Shown: piece after piece, positions 17,477 to 26,225 of the stretch | Position numbering within the stretch: position 1 is the stretch's first letter | How the letters are laid out: the number at the start of each line of letters is the position of its first letter | Assembly: GCF_007671725.1 (NCBI RefSeq) | Contig: NZ_VCNM01000001.1 | Span: 868,001-932,000 of the forward strand | DNA length: 64,000 nucleotides | DNA from: Halorubrum depositum | Lineage (GTDB): Archaea; Halobacteriota; Halobacteria; Halobacteriales; Haloferacaceae | Direction: 5' to 3' | The notes under the pieces: model-generated | Databases searched by the model: none | Told to the model about the DNA's origin: nothing | Seen by the model: only the letters and a program-made list of their open reading frames with translations | Position numbers and translations under genes: made by a program

Positions 17477-19149
17477 CCCGACGAATCGGCGTCGGCGGTC
17501 TGCGCCACGCGACCGTCGTCGTCGTGACGACGGCGCTGCTCCTCGGAGCGGCCCTCTCGGGCGCCACCGTCGGCGTCGTCGACGCGGACGGGTCGTCGGT
17601 CGCGGTCACCGACGGATCGGGCGGGAGCGCGGTCGAAGCCGCCCCCGGCGAGACGGTCGCGGTGACGGTCGGCGCGAACGCGTCGAACGTGAGCGCCTAC
17701 CAGGCCAATCTCACCTTCGACCCCGACGTCGTGCGGATCGTGTCGGTGTCGGGGACCGACGACTTCGACGACCCCGTCGCCAACGTCGACAACGAGAGCG
17801 GCTGGGTCGCGTTCAACCAGTACCGGTCCTCGAACGCCACCGATCCGCGGCTCGCGACGGTGACGCTAGAACTCGTCGGCGGCGCCGGGAACGAGACGAC
17901 GCTCGCGTTCGCGGAGTCCGATACGAAACTCGCAGACGACGCGGCCCGGGAGCTGGGCATCGACGGGTACGGCGATCTGACCGTCATCGTCGAATCCGAT
18001 TCGAGCGGTGACGGCGGAGAGGGGAGCGACGGTGGCGACGGTAGTGACGGCGGCGATGGTGGTGACGGCGGTGACGATGGTAGCGGCGGCAGCGATGGTG
18101 GTGACGGCGGTGACGATGGTAGTGACGGTAGCGACGGTGGCGACGGCGGTGACGGCGGTGACGATGGTAGTGACGGTAGCGACGGTGGCGACGGCAGCGA
18201 CGGTGGCGACGGCAGCGACGGTGGCGACGGCGGCGACGGCGGGTCAGGAAACGATGGCGATAACGACGGCGGCGATGACGACGGAGGCAACGGCGGCGGG
18301 AGTCCGGGCGGCGGAGCGAGCGGTGGGGGGACGAGCGGGGGAAGCGCCGGTGCCGATGAGAACGACGAGGCGCCCGAAGGTCCCCCGCGCGTCGCCGCTC
18401 ACACCGCATCGATGAACGGCGAGGCGTCTATCGTGACGACGTTCGACGGGATCAGCCCGACGATCGAGCGCGTCGAACTCCTGTTCGAGGCGGCCGTCTC
18501 CGGCGAGTACGTCACGACGGAGTTCGAACGGCTTCCGACCGACCTCGCAGACTCCAGGGGCGACGCCGACGACGTCCTCACCGTGATCGAGTTCGGCGCG
18601 CCGGACGGGTCCGAGGACGCGCCGGCGGAGCTGGTCCTCGCGCTCAATCGGAGCGCGGTCGACGCGTCCGATCAGAGCGTCGACGGCCTGCGGATCGAGC
18701 GCTACGACGAGGCGACCGGACAGTGGGTAGGGGTCGACGCGGCGGTCGACGGTTCGGACGAGGCGACCGTGACGCTCACCGCCGCTCCGTCACGCCTCGG
18801 CTGGGTCGTCGTTTCGGCGGGGAATTCGTCCCGGACGGACGCCGCGGCCGACCCCGCGAACGGTACCTCGGCCGGATCGGACGGAGATGCGGACGGCACG
18901 GCCGAGGGCTCCGACGCGACGAACGGGACGGTTGGCGACGCCGACGGAAAGAACGGGGCGGCGGACAGCTCCGACGGAACGACGGGCGACTCTGGCACGA
19001 CAGCGGGCGACTCCGGAGCGACGAGCGACTCGTCTACCGAGGGTCCCGGCGTCACCCAGTCGGAGGTGCCGGGATTCGGCGTGACGAGCGTCCTCGCCGC
19101 CGGCGCGCTGCTGTACGGGTTCCTCCGTTTCGGACGCCGGACGCGATAG
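17473..19149 (+). CDS. Cohesin-domain surface protein with PGF-CTERM-like anchor
   Basis: A 558-residue exported protein starting within the stop codon of the dockerin gene. A hydrophobic Sec-type signal covers residues ~10-35. Residues ~37-177 are a cohesin-like beta-sandwich (GETVAVTVGANASNVSAYQ, LTFDPDVVRIVSVSG, LATVTLELVG). A ~110-residue linker of Asp-Gly-Gly and Ser-Asp repeats follows. Residues ~305-455 match the PGF-pre-PGF domain found before archaeal C-terminal anchors (ASIVTTFDG, RIERYDEATGQWVGVDA). A Thr/Asp/Gly-rich stretch leads to VPGFGVTSVLAAGALLYGF plus basic residues, a PGF-CTERM-like sorting and lipid-attachment signal processed by archaeosortase. It would hold dockerin-bearing proteins at the cell surface. 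Confidence 0.88.
   Translation: MTRRIGVGGLRHATVVVVTTALLLGAALSGATVGVVDADGSSVAVTDGSGGSAVEAAPGETVAVTVGANASNVSAYQANLTFDPDVVRIVSVSGTDDFDDPVANVDNESGWVAFNQYRSSNATDPRLATVTLELVGGAGNETTLAFAESDTKLADDAARELGIDGYGDLTVIVESDSSGDGGEGSDGGDGSDGGDGGDGGDDGSGGSDGGDGGDDGSDGSDGGDGGDGGDDGSDGSDGGDGSDGGDGSDGGDGGDGGSGNDGDNDGGDDDGGNGGGSPGGGASGGGTSGGSAGADENDEAPEGPPRVAAHTASMNGEASIVTTFDGISPTIERVELLFEAAVSGEYVTTEFERLPTDLADSRGDADDVLTVIEFGAPDGSEDAPAELVLALNRSAVDASDQSVDGLRIERYDEATGQWVGVDAAVDGSDEATVTLTAAPSRLGWVVVSAGNSSRTDAAADPANGTSAGSDGDADGTAEGSDATNGTVGDADGKNGAADSSDGTTGDSGTTAGDSGATSDSSTEGPGVTQSEVPGFGVTSVLAAGALLYGFLRFGRRTR
18004..18246 (+). repeat. Degenerate tandem repeats coding for the Gly/Asp linker
   Basis: Units built from GGTGACGGC, GATGGTAGTGAC and GGTAGCGAC hexamers to dodecamers are repeated many times within the cohesin gene, in frame, and encode D-G-G/S-D-G. 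Longer blocks of about 50 bp recur, so replication slippage can change the linker length without breaking the frame. Confidence 0.8.
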
Positions 19150-19229
19150 CCGCGGCTCGGGAGGCGTTCGGTCGTCCGAGACGACGGCCGCGGCGAGACG
19201 AGATCCCTCGTCAGTTCCGTTCGAGTCCG

Positions 19230-20453
19230 TCAGTCGGCGGTGTGGGCCTGCTTCCGATCGGGGAGGGATTCGATACGCTCGACGATCTCGCGGTCGATCC
19301 CCTCCGCGTTCCAGTCCGCGGTGCGCGGAATCCACGCCTGATAGGTGTCGACCTCCTCGAACAGCTGCCGGAACGCGTCCTCCTCGGCCTCGACCACCTC
19401 CTCCAGCTGGTCGGCGAAGGAGGGTCCGGGACAGAGCGCGTCGTACGCCAGGAAGTACTCCTCGAGGAGCTCGTTCCACTCGTAGTAGCTGATCGCGTTG
19501 ACCTCCGTCACCATCCGCTCGGCCGACAGTTCCTCGACCGAGACGTGGTCCTCGTTCGGCGCCGCCCTGAGAGCGACGACGTTGTCCACCGTCGACTCCG
19601 GGACGTGTTCCGAGCGCGGAAATATCTCCGAGACGTCCGTGAACTCCCGGCCCTGCTCTGCGAGGAACCTCTCGCTGAGGAAGCTGATACCCTTATGAAC
19701 GACGCTGTCGCCCGCGTTCACGTTCACCTCGATGAACTGGCTCACCTCGTCGCGGATCTTGTCCTGGACGTCGTCGTGTTCGACCTCGATCTCGGGGAAC
19801 GATCGGATGTTGTACGGCTGGAGATTCACCGACAGCGGGTAGCCGAGAGCGGTTCCGTCCGTGCCGACCCACAGGCGATCGTCGGAGAGGTACCCCGCTC
19901 CCTCCCGCAACAGCGAGAGGAGGGTGTTCGTCTTCCCGCCGCCGCGCCAGGCGGGGAACAGCGTCGTCTCCCCGTTCAGCTCGATTCCGGACGCGTGAAC
20001 GAGCGCCCGCCCCTCCTTCGCGAGCTCCTGTCTGATCCGGAACTCGACGGGATACGTCGCCTTGAACGGCTCCCAGTTCGGCGACACGTAGATGTGGTCC
20101 CACCCCGGTTCGACCGCCATGAAGTTCGAGCCGCTCCGAACGACGAACCGATCGCCGGTCCAGCCGTAGTGGTCGGAGGGGTCGCCGAGGACCGCGTCGA
20201 GCTCCGGCTCCTCCGTCGTCCGCTCGACCACGACGTCCGGCTCGCGTCCCGGGTCTTCGACCTCGAAGTGGTCGAACATCGTGTAGAACTGCTGAGTGGA
20301 GCGCCCGCCATCTCCGCGAACCTCTAGCAGCACCGATCCGAAGAAGTCGTAGTAGTGTCGTCTCATCACTACGGCGCTCCGATCAGGTAGCTGGGTCGAG
20401 GCAACGTCACGTGCGACTGTTCGCCGAATCGTATTCTTCGAAACATCTGACAC
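19230..20453 (-). CDS. HprK-like P-loop protein of unknown function
   Basis: A 407-residue cytoplasmic protein. Residues 166-176 (FPAWRGGGKTN) form a Walker A-like loop and LSDD at 189-192 a Walker B-like site, in the order and spacing seen in HPr kinase/phosphorylase-type proteins and in related PqqD- or lasso-peptide-associated kinases. The N-terminal half (residues ~31-150) is alpha/beta with no assigned family. The GTG at 20451-20453 is favoured because a TATA box at 20481-20488 lies ~30 bp upstream; the ATG at 20366 is the alternative. No HPr or other PTS protein is visible here, so the phosphate acceptor may be a glycan precursor or a protein. Function is unknown. Confidence 0.65.
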   Translation of the reverse strand: MSDVSKNTIRRTVARDVASTQLPDRSAVVMRRHYYDFFGSVLLEVRGDGGRSTQQFYTMFDHFEVEDPGREPDVVVERTTEEPELDAVLGDPSDHYGWTGDRFVVRSGSNFMAVEPGWDHIYVSPNWEPFKATYPVEFRIRQELAKEGRALVHASGIELNGETTLFPAWRGGGKTNTLLSLLREGAGYLSDDRLWVGTDGTALGYPLSVNLQPYNIRSFPEIEVEHDDVQDKIRDEVSQFIEVNVNAGDSVVHKGISFLSERFLAEQGREFTDVSEIFPRSEHVPESTVDNVVALRAAPNEDHVSVEELSAERMVTEVNAISYYEWNELLEEYFLAYDALCPGPSFADQLEEVVEAEEDAFRQLFEEVDTYQAWIPRTADWNAEGIDREIVERIESLPDRKQAHTAD

Positions 20454-20480
20454 GAACCAGACCGTATTCTACCGAGTTTG

Positions 20481-20488
20481 TTATATAG
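20481..20488 (-). promoter_or_regulatory. TATA box, leaderless promoter of the HprK-like gene
   Basis: On the minus strand, CTATATAAC lies about 30 bp before the GTG at 20453, a typical spacing for a leaderless transcript. Confidence 0.5.
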
Positions 20489-20743
20489 CGTCTATACCGC
20501 TCGGGTGGAATCGGATCAAGCCATAGCAGCGTATTAAGCCGTGATCGTCGAAAACGCGGCCGTGGCCGTCAGTCATCCGTTCGAGATCGGTACTGAGGGA
20601 GAGCGTCGCGTTCCCGCACGCTCGCCCGCGCGCTCCGCTCGCGCTCGTCGGCCGGATAGGTACGGAATAACAATCACCCCGTCAGTCGTGGTCACCACCA
20701 TCCACTCGAGAGACAGATCGACCGATCGCGGGAAATTGGACCC

Positions 20744-21490
20744 ATGCCTGAACTCAGCGTAATCGTCCCCACCCTCAAGCCGAGAGACGAGATCGAGTCC
20801 GTCGCGAGGCTCGAACGACACGAGTTCACCGACTACGAGGTGCTCGTCCAGGACGAGAATTCGGCGACGAAGGCCAGAAACGAGGGGATCCGGCGGGCGA
20901 GCGCGGAGAAGCTCGTGTTCCTCGACGACGACTCGCTGCCAGTCGAGGGGTACCTCGAACGGGTCTCCGACCTGTTAGAGCGCGAAGCCGTCGTGACGGG
21001 GAAGATAATTCACCCGCACAACGACGTCATCGAGCGGTTCACGAGCCACTACGACATGGGATCGAAGCCCCGCTACGTCACTCGGTTTTGGGGCTGCAAC
21101 GCGGCCTGCAGAAAGGAGGTGTTCGACGACGCCGGGATGTGGAACGAGGCGATTACGTGGGGCCACGAGGAGAAAGAACTCGCCGAGCGGATACTGAACC
21201 ACTACCCGATCTACTACGACCCCGAACTGCTCGTGTATCACGTCTACGCCGACTCAGTGGTCGACTACTGGCGCAAGCAGTACAAGCTGGAGCTACAGAC
21301 GCCGTACCTCTGGGAGCAGGACGGCGTCCCCTCGTCTCGTCAGTACTTCCGGACGCTGCAAACGGTGGTGAACCCGATGAACTACGTGGGGTTCTCGCCG
21401 AAGCACACGCTCGTTCGGTCGGGCGGGAACCTGATGCGGTTCGCGGGCCGCGCGGTCGGGATAGCCCGGCGGTCGGGCGCCGAGGAGTAA
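20744..21490 (+). CDS. Family 2 glycosyltransferase
   Basis: A 248-residue GT-A fold enzyme. LSVIVPTLKPRDEI starts the nucleotide-sugar binding domain, KARNEGIRRAS follows, and LVFLDDDSLPVEG carries the DDD metal-binding motif. RFWGCNAACRKEVFDDAG and GHEEKELAERI are the usual acceptor-domain signatures. No membrane segment is obvious, so it likely works at the inner face of the membrane on a lipid-linked acceptor. The sugar donor cannot be predicted. It stands alone on the plus strand between minus-strand genes. Confidence 0.88.
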   Translation: MPELSVIVPTLKPRDEIESVARLERHEFTDYEVLVQDENSATKARNEGIRRASAEKLVFLDDDSLPVEGYLERVSDLLEREAVVTGKIIHPHNDVIERFTSHYDMGSKPRYVTRFWGCNAACRKEVFDDAGMWNEAITWGHEEKELAERILNHYPIYYDPELLVYHVYADSVVDYWRKQYKLELQTPYLWEQDGVPSSRQYFRTLQTVVNPMNYVGFSPKHTLVRSGGNLMRFAGRAVGIARRSGAEE

Positions 21491-21559
21491 CGCCATCGCG
21501 TCCCGAGAGGCGACCGCCTACCGGCGCGCCGCGGCGAGAACGTCCTCATTCCGGTCGGG

Positions 21560-23206
21560 CTACTCCATGTACCCCAATCCCCGCAGCCGGTCCTCGACCT
21601 CGTCGAAGTCGCCGTCGACCTCCCCTTGCGGCTCTCCGGCGTCGTACTCCGCGGTCCGGACGGGCCTCTCCGCGGCGGGCGATCCGGCCGCGAGTATCTC
21701 CTCGATCACGCCGCCGTCGGCGTGCGACGGCACCGGGCGATCGAGCAGGTGCAGGAGAGTCGGGACGAGGTCGACGGCCGAGGCGTCCGCCGGCCGCGAC
21801 TCCGCCTCGATACCGGGGCCGTGCGCGAAGAAGATCCCCTCCGATTCGTGGTCCGCGGCCTTCTGCGGGACGGTGAACGGCTCGTCGGCGAACTGCCAGT
21901 TGACCGTGTAGCCCTCGATCGACTCGATCAGGAGGTCCGGTTCGAGCGTGTCGCCGTCGGCGGACGCTTCGTGACCGGGACCGTCCGCGTCGGGCTTTTC
22001 GTCGCCGGTTCCGTCTGCACCGGCCCTCCCGCGGTCGGGGTCAACCACGACGAGCGGCCGGTCGCCCGTCTCCGGGTCCCGGACGTTCTCGAGGAGTTCC
22101 GTCACCCGGCGTTTGACCGCCGGGACCTCCGAGGGGGGAACGGTCCCCGACGCGAACCGTTCGGTGTCGTTGACGTAGACGCTCCCGAGCCCGTGGAGGA
22201 ACGCCTCGGTGTGCGAGAAGTCGGCGTCGTACAGCGCGTGGTCGCCGGGAATACGGGTCGCCGCCTGGCTGATCAGTCCCTCGGGGAGGTATCGAACCAG
22301 CGTCCCCTCGTCGACGCCGACCCGCTTCAACGCCGCGAGCACGTCGTCTTTATCGAAGCCGACGGTAGACATGACGCCCCGCACTCCCCCCTGCTCCTGC
22401 CGCGCGATGAGCCCCTCTCGACGGAGGATCTCGTTGACGTTCACCTGGCGGGAGACGGGGCCGAAACCGTGGTCCGAGACGACGAAGAGGACGGCGCCGG
22501 CCTCCTCGCACCGCTCGACGACTTCGGCCAGCAGGTCGTCGAGCTCCTCGTAGTGCGCCTTGAGCACCGCCTCGTCCCAGATGAGATGTTGGAGTCGATC
22601 GGGCGCGGTGTACACGAAAAAGGAGAGCGTCCAGTCGGTCCGTTCGAGGAGGACCCGCATGAGCTCTCGACGGTCCGACAGCATACCGTCGAGCGCGTCG
22701 AGGAACGCCTCCCGCCGGCCGAAGTACTCCTTCCAGTCCAGCCCGATCTCGTAGTCGGGGATCCGACGGTCGATCGCCGCCCCGAGCTCCGGGGGGTACG
22801 TGAACGCCGAGGCGTCCTCCGGCGTCATCATCCCGGTGGCCATCTCGCCGTCGAACTCCCGAGCGGGGAACGTCATCGGGACGTTGCCGACGACGGCCGG
22901 CGAGACGATGTCCCAGATCGCCGGTCGGCTCCGGTCCGCGCCCGTGTTCGGGCGCTGCCCGTACCGGCGGTTCAGCTTCATGAACTCGAACAGCCCGTGG
23001 CCGGCGGGGTCACAGCCGGTCGCTATCGACGGCCACGCGACCGGCGTGTTGGCCGGAACCGTACTCGCGAACGGTCCCGCGGCGCCCTCCCGCCGGAGCC
23101 GCTCGAACGTCGGGAGGTCCCCCTCGTCCATCCACTTCTCGACCAGCGACCACGGGACGCCGTCCAGTCCGAGGACGAACGCCCGTTCCGGCTCGGACGC
23201 GGTCAT
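21560..23206 (-). CDS. Type I phosphodiesterase/nucleotide pyrophosphatase-like protein
   Basis: A 548-residue AP-superfamily protein of the NPP branch. AFVLGLDGVPWSLVEKW holds the first metal Asp, ANTPVAWPSIATGCDPAGHG contains the Thr nucleophile (N-T-P), and LFVVSDHGFGPVSRQVNVN supplies the Asp-His metal ligands. A long Asp/Gly/Glu-rich insert sits near residues 390-420 and is probably a disordered haloarchaeal loop. It ends LRGLGYME, the tail shared with other proteins in the window. No signal peptide is seen. The substrate may be a phosphodiester in a glycan, lipid or nucleotide-sugar. Confidence 0.85.
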   Translation of the reverse strand: MTASEPERAFVLGLDGVPWSLVEKWMDEGDLPTFERLRREGAAGPFASTVPANTPVAWPSIATGCDPAGHGLFEFMKLNRRYGQRPNTGADRSRPAIWDIVSPAVVGNVPMTFPAREFDGEMATGMMTPEDASAFTYPPELGAAIDRRIPDYEIGLDWKEYFGRREAFLDALDGMLSDRRELMRVLLERTDWTLSFFVYTAPDRLQHLIWDEAVLKAHYEELDDLLAEVVERCEEAGAVLFVVSDHGFGPVSRQVNVNEILRREGLIARQEQGGVRGVMSTVGFDKDDVLAALKRVGVDEGTLVRYLPEGLISQAATRIPGDHALYDADFSHTEAFLHGLGSVYVNDTERFASGTVPPSEVPAVKRRVTELLENVRDPETGDRPLVVVDPDRGRAGADGTGDEKPDADGPGHEASADGDTLEPDLLIESIEGYTVNWQFADEPFTVPQKAADHESEGIFFAHGPGIEAESRPADASAVDLVPTLLHLLDRPVPSHADGGVIEEILAAGSPAAERPVRTAEYDAGEPQGEVDGDFDEVEDRLRGLGYME

Positions 23207-23493
23207 CGCTGCACCGCTCCGGGGGAACGCGTCGCCGTCGTGCGGCGTCGATCGGCGGGCGTCGAACGGGGACTCCGATAGTCGGGCGTCGGTCGCGGGG
23301 GCCGATAGCCGTCACGTCTCTCGCGGGCGCGCTCGCTCCGCCCTGCGCCGAGTGGGTCCATAGCTGTCACGTCCCTACCGCCTTCGACCACATTGTTACT
23401 CCCGACCTATCGGACGGAACCGGGCGCGCGGCCGACGGAGCAAGAGGGCCAGCGGCCGGCGGAGAGAGCGGCCGGCCGCAGACGGGGAGAGAC

Positions 23494-24894
23494 TCAGAGG
23501 TACCCCAAGTCCTCCAGCTGTTTCGCCATCTCCGGGCTGAAATCGGCGGTCCGTTCCCGGGAGTCGCCCGGCGCGCCGTGCGTCGCGAGCCACGAGTCGG
23601 TCTCGCCGGCCAGGCGCTCGGCGACGTCGGGCGCCGACTCGGAGACGTCGGCGGACTCGTCGGGCAGCCGAAAGAGGTCCGCGCGATCGTCGCCGCGCTG
23701 GTACCGGTGCTCCGTCGTCCGGGCGCTGGTGACGACTCCGGTGAGGAACCGACTCGCGTCGAACGACGGGTTATGCCGGCGGAGCTCCTCGATCTTCGTC
23801 GCGCTTCGCGGTTCGCCGCGCTGGGTGAACGCGACCGCTCTGGGGTCGGTCCGGATGTCCCGTCCGATCGGGACCGGCACGTCCAGTCCGAGCTCCGCGA
23901 CGATCGTCCGCATCACGTCGGCGTGTTGGACGACGCCCGAATGATCGCCGGAGAGGCCGTCCAGCCCCGCGACGACGAGCGGGACGTTCGTGACCGCCGT
24001 ATGCGTCGACAGCATGTGCGCGAGCAGCCCCTCCTCGCCGAAGAACTCGCCGTGGTCGGCGGTGACGACGATTATCGGGTCGTCGAGCTCGGTCCGGGCC
24101 GTCTCGACGATGGACTCGGCGACGGCGTCGACGTACGCCAGCGACGTGTCGTACATCACGTCGATCGCGTTCCACGTCTCCGCGTCGAACGGGAGCCCGT
24201 TAGCGATGTGTTCGTGGATCCGATCGGACATGTCGAGCGACGCGGCGAGGGCCCGATCCATCGACGCGTCGAGGTCGTCCTCGAACCGGTCGCGCCAGCC
24301 CTTCGGCGGGTAGTACGGGTGGTGGCTGTCGCCGAGGTGCGCGTAGAGGAAGAGCGGGTCGTCGCCGCCGGACGCCCGGCGGACGTGGCGGCTCGCCAGC
24401 GCGTCGATCATGTAGCCCGTGCTGTGTTTCCTCGTGTCGGTCGTCCAGCCGGCCGAGTGGCGCCGGAGGTTCAGGAAGTACTTCGCGAGGATACGCGGAC
24501 CGACCTGTTCGAGGAGCTGGTCTTTGCCGAGGTAGTGGAAGCGCTCGAACCCGCGGTCGAGACCGGTCGCGGCGCTCACCTGTGCGATCGGGGAGACGCC
24601 GACCGTCCGGTAGCCCGCGTCGCGAAGCCCCTCCGGGATCGTCGGGATGTCGTCCGAGAGCGCGAGCTCAGTCGACCACGTCCGGTGATTCGAGGGGGCG
24701 CGGCCGGTCAGGATCGACGTCGACGACGGCCGGGTCCAGACGGCGTGAGTGGTGCAGTTCTCGAACGCAGCGCTGTCGTCCTCGCTCGCGAGCCGGTCGA
24801 GGAACGGCGTCGTGTCGCGCTCGTGGCCGCCGACGGACGTCCGGTCGTACCGGACGCTCTCGAGCGTGAGCCACACGATGTCCCGGTCGGGCAT
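23494..24894 (-). CDS. Sulfatase-like AP-superfamily protein with Thr nucleophile
   Basis: A 466-residue relative of the protein at 7239. It begins DIVWLTLESVRYDRTSVGG, where Glu replaces the usual metal-binding Asp, continues with RDTTPFLDRLA, and has HAVWTRPSSTSILTG, where Thr replaces the formylglycine Cys/Ser. VTADHGEFFGEEG holds the second metal site. The start at 24892-24894 is backed by a TATA box centred 28 bp upstream. The tail is QLEDLGYL. The conserved Glu and Thr changes in two paralogs suggest a distinct subfamily, perhaps a phosphotransferase or phosphodiesterase acting on the surface glycan. Confidence 0.82.
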   Translation of the reverse strand: MPDRDIVWLTLESVRYDRTSVGGHERDTTPFLDRLASEDDSAAFENCTTHAVWTRPSSTSILTGRAPSNHRTWSTELALSDDIPTIPEGLRDAGYRTVGVSPIAQVSAATGLDRGFERFHYLGKDQLLEQVGPRILAKYFLNLRRHSAGWTTDTRKHSTGYMIDALASRHVRRASGGDDPLFLYAHLGDSHHPYYPPKGWRDRFEDDLDASMDRALAASLDMSDRIHEHIANGLPFDAETWNAIDVMYDTSLAYVDAVAESIVETARTELDDPIIVVTADHGEFFGEEGLLAHMLSTHTAVTNVPLVVAGLDGLSGDHSGVVQHADVMRTIVAELGLDVPVPIGRDIRTDPRAVAFTQRGEPRSATKIEELRRHNPSFDASRFLTGVVTSARTTEHRYQRGDDRADLFRLPDESADVSESAPDVAERLAGETDSWLATHGAPGDSRERTADFSPEMAKQLEDLGYL

Positions 24895-24918
24895 TGGGAC
24901 ACACCAGGTCGCAGGCGC

Positions 24919-24926
24919 GTTTAATT
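24919..24926 (-). promoter_or_regulatory. TATA box, leaderless promoter
   Basis: The minus-strand sequence AATTAAAC is centred about 28 bp from the ATG at 24894, consistent with leaderless initiation of the sulfatase-like gene. Confidence 0.5.
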
Positions 24927-25235
24927 CATGACTCGCTAACCGGCCCGTTCCCGAGCGAACCGGCCGGGAACGCCGTCGTCGAGACGTCGATTTCGATCGG
25001 GTATCGCAGCGATCGAGGGGGCCAGAACGCCAGCAAACCGGAGCGACTACGGACCGGCTTACGACCGGATTAACCGCTCGAGGCGCTCCGCGAGCGCTTC
25101 GTCGCACTCCGCGAGCGCGTCGTTTCCGACCCCGACCCCGAGGCGAACGCCGCGGTCCGGCTGGGGGACACCGATCCGATGCCGGCGGCGGTATCGAGTC
25201 GATAACGAAGTACCGAGTCGGTTTACCGAGACGGA

Positions 25236-26165
25236 ATGAGCGACGAGCGCACGGTGAGCGTCGTGCTTCCGACGTACGGCCGCCCGGAGTACTTCGAGGA
25301 GGCGGTCGACAGCGTCGCGAGTCAGACGTACCCAGCGGTGGAGCTGGTCGTCGTCGACGACTGCTCCCCCGAGCCGGTGGCGCCCCTGCTCGACGGAGTC
25401 GACACCGCGGGTATCGACGTCACGCTCGTCCGGCACGCGGAGAACCGCGGGGCCTGTGCCGCCCGGAACACGGGCATCGACGAGGCCGGCGGGGAGTTCG
25501 TCGCGTTCATCGACGACGACGACGTCTGGCTGGAGACGAAACTCGAACGCCAGGTCGAGGTCATGGAGTCGTTCGGTCCCGACGTCGGCGCCGTGTACAC
25601 CGGCCAGCGCTTCGTCACTGACGGCGAGACGACCAACGTGAGGGCGCCGACCACCAGCGGCGACGTCACCGCGGCGATCCTGAAGGGCGCGTCGCTCAAC
25701 CCGTTCTCCTGTATGCTGGTGGACGCGGCCGTCGTCGAGGCGGCCGGGCCGCTCGACGTGCGGTTCCCCAGCTGGCAGGACCGCGAGTGGTACTTCCGGC
25801 TGTCGACGCACTGCGAGTTCGCCGCGGTCCCGGAGCCCCTCGTCGTCAGGCGGATGGGACACGAGCAGATCAGCGGCGACTACGAGACGAAACGCGACGT
25901 GTCGTACCCGCTGATGCTGGAGAAACACCGCGGGCTTGCCAGGGAGTACGGCTGTGAGGACGAGTTTCTGGCCTACCTGACTCGGTCGCTCGCCGGCTCC
26001 GCCCTGCAGAGCGGCCGCTACGCCGACGCGGTGCGCCACGCGCTCGTCTCGCTCCGGCACCGACCGACGTACGGGCCCGCCTGGACGACGATCGCGGTCG
26101 CGGTCGGGGGACCGGTAACTTATCGGCTCGCCCGGAGGGTGAAGCGGTTCGGCGCCGCCCGGTGA
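25236..26165 (+). CDS. Family 2 glycosyltransferase
   Basis: A 309-residue GT2 enzyme. VSVVLPTYGRPEYFEEAVDS and VELVVVDDCSPEPV form the donor site, RGACAARNTGIDEAGGEFVAFIDDDDVW has the DxD-type metal motif, and SWQDREWYFRLS is the acceptor ED/RW-like motif. The protein continues with a helical C-terminus rich in Arg and no clear membrane helix. It most resembles the WcaA/SpsA type that adds hexoses to growing cell-surface chains. It is flanked on both sides by sulfatase-like genes on the other strand, suggesting a shared glycan target. Confidence 0.9.
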   Translation: MSDERTVSVVLPTYGRPEYFEEAVDSVASQTYPAVELVVVDDCSPEPVAPLLDGVDTAGIDVTLVRHAENRGACAARNTGIDEAGGEFVAFIDDDDVWLETKLERQVEVMESFGPDVGAVYTGQRFVTDGETTNVRAPTTSGDVTAAILKGASLNPFSCMLVDAAVVEAAGPLDVRFPSWQDREWYFRLSTHCEFAAVPEPLVVRRMGHEQISGDYETKRDVSYPLMLEKHRGLAREYGCEDEFLAYLTRSLAGSALQSGRYADAVRHALVSLRHRPTYGPAWTTIAVAVGGPVTYRLARRVKRFGAAR

Positions 26166-26225
26166 CGGCGTCTCGGCGGGGAGCGATCCCGGTACGAGGC
26201 GCTCACGGAAGCCGGCCACGATCGG

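Noticed and set aside
17990-18300. Regular repeats that could resemble a CRISPR array
   Set aside because: Units are 6-12 bp, in frame, without spacers, and encode a Gly/Asp linker in a surface protein.
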